Shown: piece by piece, positions 60,279 through 64,000 of the stretch
Layout of the letters: each line of letters starts with the position of its first letter
How positions within the stretch are numbered: position 1 is the stretch's first letter
DNA from: Mucilaginibacter sp. PAMB04168
GTDB taxonomy: Bacteria > Bacteroidota > Bacteroidia > Sphingobacteriales > Sphingobacteriaceae
Direction of reading: 5' to 3'
NCBI RefSeq assembly: GCF_039634365.2
Contig: NZ_CP155079.2
Coordinates: forward strand, 2,232,001-2,296,000
DNA: 64,000 nucleotides
Notes under the pieces: model-generated
Database searches by the model: none
Told to the model about the DNA's origin: nothing
The model's input: only the letters and a program-made list of their open reading frames with translations
Made by a program: the position numbers and the translations under genes

Positions 60279-62501
60279 GTGGAGCAAAACCAACTTACTA
60301 CCGTTGACACGGCCAAAGATTTAGGCCTTCTTCCCGAAGAGTTTGAGCGTATAAAAGAAATTCTGGGCCGCACCCCAAATTTTACCGAACTATCTATTTT
60401 CTCGGTGATGTGGAGCGAGCACTGTTCCTACAAAAACTCTATTAAATGGCTTAAAACATTACCACGTGATGGTTCGCGCATGCTGGCCAAAGCCGGTGAA
60501 GAGAACGCCGGTGTGGTTGACTTAGGCGATGGAATTGGCTGCGCTTTCAAAATTGAATCGCATAACCACCCATCGGCACTTGAGCCTTACCAAGGTGCAG
60601 CAACCGGCGTTGGCGGTATTAACCGCGATATTTTTACGATGGGAGCACGGCCAATAGCACAGCTTAACTCGTTGCGTTTTGGTGACCTTAGCCTCGACCG
60701 CACTAAATGGCTGGTTAAAGGCGTTGTAAAAGGCATTGGTGATTACGGTAATGCTTTTGGCATTCCGACTGTGGGCGGCGAGCTGTTTTTTGATGAATGT
60801 TATAATGTAAATCCGTTGGTAAATGCTATGTCGGCTGGTATACTAATGGAAGGCGATATGGTTTCGGCTACATCGTACGGTGTAGGTAATCCGGTATATA
60901 TCGTTGGTTCATCAACCGGTAAAGACGGTATACACGGTGCTGCATTTGCTTCCAAAAATATTACTGAAGATTCGGTTAACGACTTGCCGGCCGTACAGGT
61001 GGGTGATCCTTTCCAGGAAAAACTGTTGCTAGAGGCCTCATTAGAAGTAATCAGGACTGGCGCTGTAGTAGGTATGCAGGATATGGGCGCTGCGGGTATC
61101 ATTTGCTCTAACTCCGAAATGTCGGCCAAGGGTGAGCATGGTATGCGCATTGATCTCGATAAGGTACCGACACGCCAGGAAAACATGAAGCCTTTTGAGA
61201 TCTTATTATCTGAATCGCAAGAGCGTATGCTGATTGTAGTGCATAAAGGCCGCGAGGCTGAGGTACAAGCAGTATTTGACAAATGGGATTTAAACTGCGT
61301 TCAAATAGGCGAGGTAACCGATACAAAACGCCTGGAGTACTACATGAATGGCGAACTGGTTGCCGATGTTCCAGCCGATGATTTGGTATTGGGCGGCGGC
61401 GCGCCGGTTTACGAGCGTGAGTACCGCGAGCCTGCTTATTACCAGGAATACCAAAAATTTAACATAAACGATGTACCGGTACCCGAAAGCATGGTTGATG
61501 TGGCCGAGCATTTAATTGCTCACCCCAACATTGCCTCAAAACGCTGGGTAACCGACCAATACGATAGCATGGTAGGCACTGCCACCATGACCACCAACCG
61601 CCCTAGTGATGCTGCTATTGTTGCTGTAAAAGGCACTAATAAAGCTATTGCATTAACGGTTGACTGTAACTCTCGCTATGTAAATGCCGACCCGCAAAAA
61701 GGTTGTGCTATTGCCGTGGCCGAAGCTGCACGTAACATTACCTGTTCTGGTGGTGAGCCGGTAGCTATTACCAACTGCTTAAATTTTGGTAACCCATATG
61801 TGCCTGAGGTATTTTGGCAGTTTGTAGGTGCCATCAAAGGCATGGGCGAGGCTTGCCGTAAGTTTGAAACACCGGTAACCGGCGGTAACGTAAGCTTCTA
61901 TAACCAAAGCACAGATGATGGCCCGGTTTTCCCGACGCCAACTATTGGTATGCTGGGCGTACTGGATGATAAGGACAACATCATGACAGCTGATTTTAAA
62001 CAGCCGGGTGATTTTATTTATTTGATTGGTGAATCACAAAACGATATAGCTTCATCACAATACTTAGCTTCTTATCACAAGATTCAGGCATCACCAGCCC
62101 CTTACTTTGATTTGGATAAAGAGTATGCTATGCACCAGGTGATTAAAGAGCTAATTAAGCATAAAGTAGTAGCCTCTGCCCATGATGTGGCTGACGGTGG
62201 CTTATACATTGCGCTGTTGGAATCTGCCATGCCGTTAGGTTTGGGTTTTGACATTGCTACAGATGCTGATTTCCGTAAGGACGCTTTCTTATTTGGCGAG
62301 GCACAGGGCAGGGTGGTAGTGAGTGTTGCGCCCGAGGAGCAGGATCGCTTTACCGAAATGATGGCTACAAGCGAGGTAGAGTATACCATGCTGGGTACCG
62401 TAACTAACGGCTTTTTGAACGTTGACGAGGAGCTTTATGGCCACGTAACCGACATCAAATTGCTTTACGATAATGTATTGCATGTGGCATTAGGCGAATA
62501 A
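60279..62501 (+). CDS. purL: Phosphoribosylformylglycinamidine synthase subunit PurL
   Basis: Catalyses the fourth step of purine synthesis, using ATP and ammonia from glutamine. It is the 740-residue small form (with separate PurQ and PurS proteins expected elsewhere). Family blocks are [11 protein letters not shown] (His and Cys near 40), [20 protein letters not shown], and [10 protein letters not shown]. The start is GTG 60279 giving [12 protein letters not shown]; the longer frame from 60249 lies over the -7 box. It heads a run with VOC and trmN6 genes; the VOC start overlaps its stop (TAATG). Confidence 0.96.
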   Translation: MEQNQLTTVDTAKDLGLLPEEFERIKEILGRTPNFTELSIFSVMWSEHCSYKNSIKWLKTLPRDGSRMLAKAGEENAGVVDLGDGIGCAFKIESHNHPSALEPYQGAATGVGGINRDIFTMGARPIAQLNSLRFGDLSLDRTKWLVKGVVKGIGDYGNAFGIPTVGGELFFDECYNVNPLVNAMSAGILMEGDMVSATSYGVGNPVYIVGSSTGKDGIHGAAFASKNITEDSVNDLPAVQVGDPFQEKLLLEASLEVIRTGAVVGMQDMGAAGIICSNSEMSAKGEHGMRIDLDKVPTRQENMKPFEILLSESQERMLIVVHKGREAEVQAVFDKWDLNCVQIGEVTDTKRLEYYMNGELVADVPADDLVLGGGAPVYEREYREPAYYQEYQKFNINDVPVPESMVDVAEHLIAHPNIASKRWVTDQYDSMVGTATMTTNRPSDAAIVAVKGTNKAIALTVDCNSRYVNADPQKGCAIAVAEAARNITCSGGEPVAITNCLNFGNPYVPEVFWQFVGAIKGMGEACRKFETPVTGGNVSFYNQSTDDGPVFPTPTIGMLGVLDDKDNIMTADFKQPGDFIYLIGESQNDIASSQYLASYHKIQASPAPYFDLDKEYAMHQVIKELIKHKVVASAHDVADGGLYIALLESAMPLGLGFDIATDADFRKDAFLFGEAQGRVVVSVAPEEQDRFTEMMATSEVEYTMLGTVTNGFLNVDEELYGHVTDIKLLYDNVLHVALGE

Positions 62502-62890
62502 TGCTAACACTTAAGCACATACACCATGTAGCCGTCATCTGTTCTGATTATGAGCAGTCGAAAAGGTTTTACACGGAGGTATTGGGCTTAAATGTTGTAC
62601 GAGAGATTTATCGGGCCGAAAGACAATCATACAAGCTCGATCTGGCTGTTGCAGGGCAATACCAGATCGAGCTTTTTTCTTTTCCCAATCCACCTGCAAG
62701 GCCATCCCGACCAGAAGCGACCGGTTTAAGGCACTTAGCGTTTGCGGTTGACGATCTGGAACAGGCTGTTACCCAATTGCAGAATAATGGCGTAGTCACA
62801 GAATCTATCCGTACGGATGAATACACTGGCAAACGCTTCACTTTCTTTGCCGACCCAGACGGCTTGCCGCTGGAGCTGTACGAGGTTTAG
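62501..62890 (+). CDS. VOC-superfamily protein (GloA2/YaeR-like)
   Basis: A 129-residue single VOC domain. Metal ligands are suggested by H-H-V-A-V-I-C-S-D-Y-E-Q-S-K-R-F-Y (His near residue 9), I-E-L-F (Glu), L-R-H-L-A-F-A-V (His) and P-L-E-L-Y-E-V (Glu). The group is close to YaeR/GloA2, lyase-like proteins whose substrate is unproven; methylglyoxal is possible. Its ATG overlaps the purL stop (TAATG), so it is co-translated. Confidence 0.87.
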   Translation: MLTLKHIHHVAVICSDYEQSKRFYTEVLGLNVVREIYRAERQSYKLDLAVAGQYQIELFSFPNPPARPSRPEATGLRHLAFAVDDLEQAVTQLQNNGVVTESIRTDEYTGKRFTFFADPDGLPLELYEV

Positions 62891-62894
62891 CGTA

Positions 62895-63608
62895 ATGACC
62901 GATATTTTTAATTTTAAGCAGTTTAGCGTTAACCAGGCCGGCTGCGCCATGAGGGTGAATACTGATGGTGTTTTACTTGGCGCATTAGCCTTACAGCGCG
63001 ATGCAGAACAGATATTAGATATTGGCACCGGCACAGGTGTTATTGCGCTAATGCTGGCGCAGCGTTTTCCGAACGCAAAAGTAAATGCTGTAGAGATAGA
63101 CGAGGCAGCAGTTTTAACGGCGGGTGAAAATTTTTCGGCTTCACCTTTTGTTGAACGTTTGCGGGAGCACCATAGCAGCTTTCAGCATCATTTTACGGTT
63201 AATTCTGCAAGTAAGTACGACCTAATCGTTTCTAATCCTCCGTTCTATATCCGTTCTTTGCAGTCGCCCGGAGCTGCTAAATCTTTGGCTAAGCATGCTG
63301 ATGAAGCTTTTTTCGAAGAACTGATTGCGCATTGTTCAGCACATTTAACTACTGAGGGCAGTATATGGCTCATCCTTCCTCCTGAAACGGCTGAACTTGT
63401 TAAGCTCCTGGCTGAAAAAATGTACTTGCATCTAACGCAGGTCATTAATATACAATCTTTTGCACATTCAACACCTCACAGGCAGATTCTAACTTTCAAA
63501 TCCCAACAAACTGTTATACAAAACCAACGTTTAATACTGTATAGCGAGCCCAAGTTACACACTGATGCCTACAAAGGCATTTTGAAGGACTTTCTGACCA
63601 TATTTTAA
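62895..63608 (+). CDS. trmN6: tRNA1(Val) adenine-37 N6-methyltransferase
   Basis: A 237-residue AdoMet-dependent methylase of the YfiC type, which methylates A37 of tRNA1(Val) in E. coli. Motif I is L-D-I-G-T-G-T-G-V-I (41-50), and the N6-adenine motif N-P-P-F-Y is at 114-118. The start is ATG 62895, just after the VOC stop, because the longer frame overlaps that gene. The F-N-F-K-Q-F-S-V-N-Q N-terminus is the family's. It is the third gene of the purL run. Confidence 0.9.
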   Translation: MTDIFNFKQFSVNQAGCAMRVNTDGVLLGALALQRDAEQILDIGTGTGVIALMLAQRFPNAKVNAVEIDEAAVLTAGENFSASPFVERLREHHSSFQHHFTVNSASKYDLIVSNPPFYIRSLQSPGAAKSLAKHADEAFFEELIAHCSAHLTTEGSIWLILPPETAELVKLLAEKMYLHLTQVINIQSFAHSTPHRQILTFKSQQTVIQNQRLILYSEPKLHTDAYKGILKDFLTIF

Positions 63609-63637
63609 CGTAACTTAGTTTTACTTCTTAATTGATT

Positions 63638-64000
63638 ATGACCCGCATTGGCTTAATTTCAGATACCCACGGTTATCTGGACGATGGTGTATTTAAACAT
63701 TTTGCAGACTGTGATGAGATTTGGCATGCCGGCGATTTTGGAACTATTGAATTAGCTGACCAGTTGGCCGCATTTAAACCATTAAAGGGTGTTTACGGTA
63801 ATATTGATGATGCAAAAATCAAACAAACATTTCCGGAAAACCTGCGTTTCAATTGCGAAGAAATAAATGTATGGATGACACATATTGGCGGTTATCCTGA
63901 CAAATACAGTCCGGCTGTAAAGCGTACAATTTACACTAACCCTCCCGATTTATTTATCAGCGGGCACTCTCATATTTTGAAAGTTATTTTTGATAAAAAG
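63638..64000 (+). CDS. YfcE/MJ0936-type phosphodiesterase (3' end outside)
   Basis: An open frame from ATG 63638 (121 codons to the edge, no stop). Metallophosphoesterase motifs are G-L-I-S-D-T-H-G (DxH), H-A-G-D-F-G (GD), V-Y-G-N-I-D (GNxD), a T-H-I-G-G histidine pair and G-H-S-H at the end. The YfcE-type enzymes hydrolyse phosphodiesters such as bis-p-nitrophenyl phosphate; the natural substrate is unknown. It follows trmN6 by 29 bases in the same operon. Confidence 0.88.
   Translation, partial: MTRIGLISDTHGYLDDGVFKHFADCDEIWHAGDFGTIELADQLAAFKPLKGVYGNIDDAKIKQTFPENLRFNCEEINVWMTHIGGYPDKYSPAVKRTIYTNPPDLFISGHSHILKVIFDKK

Noticed and set aside
1..64000. Prophage, IS element, CRISPR array, integron, toxin-antitoxin or defence island
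   Set aside because: No transposase, integrase, spaced repeats or typical defence genes seen; gene order is housekeeping-like throughout.

Overview
The window is a 64 kb piece of a Bacteroidota chromosome, most likely from the family Sphingobacteriaceae (Mucilaginibacter/Pedobacter-like). The genus is inference from protein style. Direct evidence for the phylum is promoters of the type TTG-N17-23-TAnnTTTG in front of many genes, no Shine-Dalgarno dependence, many signal peptides and lipoboxes of Bacteroidota style, frequent GTG/TTG starts (nadC, gpmI, mutS, purL), and families typical of the phylum (DUF6807, PepF-type M3 peptidase, SPFH protein with repeated N-terminal units, sigma/anti-sigma pairs of FecI/SigK style). 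I see no prophage, insertion sequence, CRISPR array, integron or rRNA operon. Most of the window is an ordinary housekeeping chromosome with short operons.

Layout. 1-2.3 kb: three outer-membrane proteins on the minus strand (a DUF2219/LpxR-like protein cut at the window edge and two tandem paralogous beta-barrels). 2.3-8 kb: lon, a TPR protein, gpmI and a lipoprotein. 8-10.5 kb: an nadC-plsY-M48 peptidase operon. 10.5-19.4 kb: DUF2071 protein, a long SPFH protein, a sigma/anti-sigma pair, an AIM24 protein, a relic gene, an S41 peptidase, a DUF2130 coiled-coil protein and a DUF481 barrel. 19.5-25 kb: VOC protein, engB, UbiA-type prenyltransferase with an overlapping Crp/Fnr regulator, an epimerase and an M3 peptidase. 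25-32.8 kb: secreted endonuclease, DUF2147, thioredoxin, cupin, a UVR-motif fragment, SDR, GNAT, pirin, OmdA-domain protein and an SpoU methylase. 32.9-39 kb: galK, YciI, SDR, aldo/keto reductase, small hypotheticals and a GT2 glycosyltransferase. 39.4-46 kb: an Fpg-like glycosylase without zinc-finger cysteines, a stand-alone unusual tRNA-like gene, a DUF5670 mini-membrane protein, lipoproteins, a DUF6807 protein and a pepsin-like lipoprotein. 46-51.4 kb: TlpA-like protein, mutS and a COG3910-type ATPase. 51.5-64 kb: yidC and pyrG, glgB, CPBP protease, TPR, an extremely acidic protein, then a purL - VOC - trmN6 - phosphodiesterase run that leaves the window.

How the genes work together. The clearest functional sets are NAD/phospholipid/envelope synthesis (nadC, plsY, M48), menaquinone-type prenylation (UbiA-like), membrane biogenesis (yidC), nucleotide synthesis (pyrG, purL) and DNA repair (mutS, Fpg-like). 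Many genes are single transcription units bounded by clear hairpins. At several genes (engB, gpmI, galK) the -7 box lies only 4-6 bases before the start codon, pointing to leaderless mRNAs.

The most unusual object is the RNA gene at 40685-40796. It has a cloverleaf with intact D and T arms, a GUC anticodon loop, an anticodon-stem mismatch, a 42-base variable region that folds into a long hairpin, its own consensus promoter and its own terminator.
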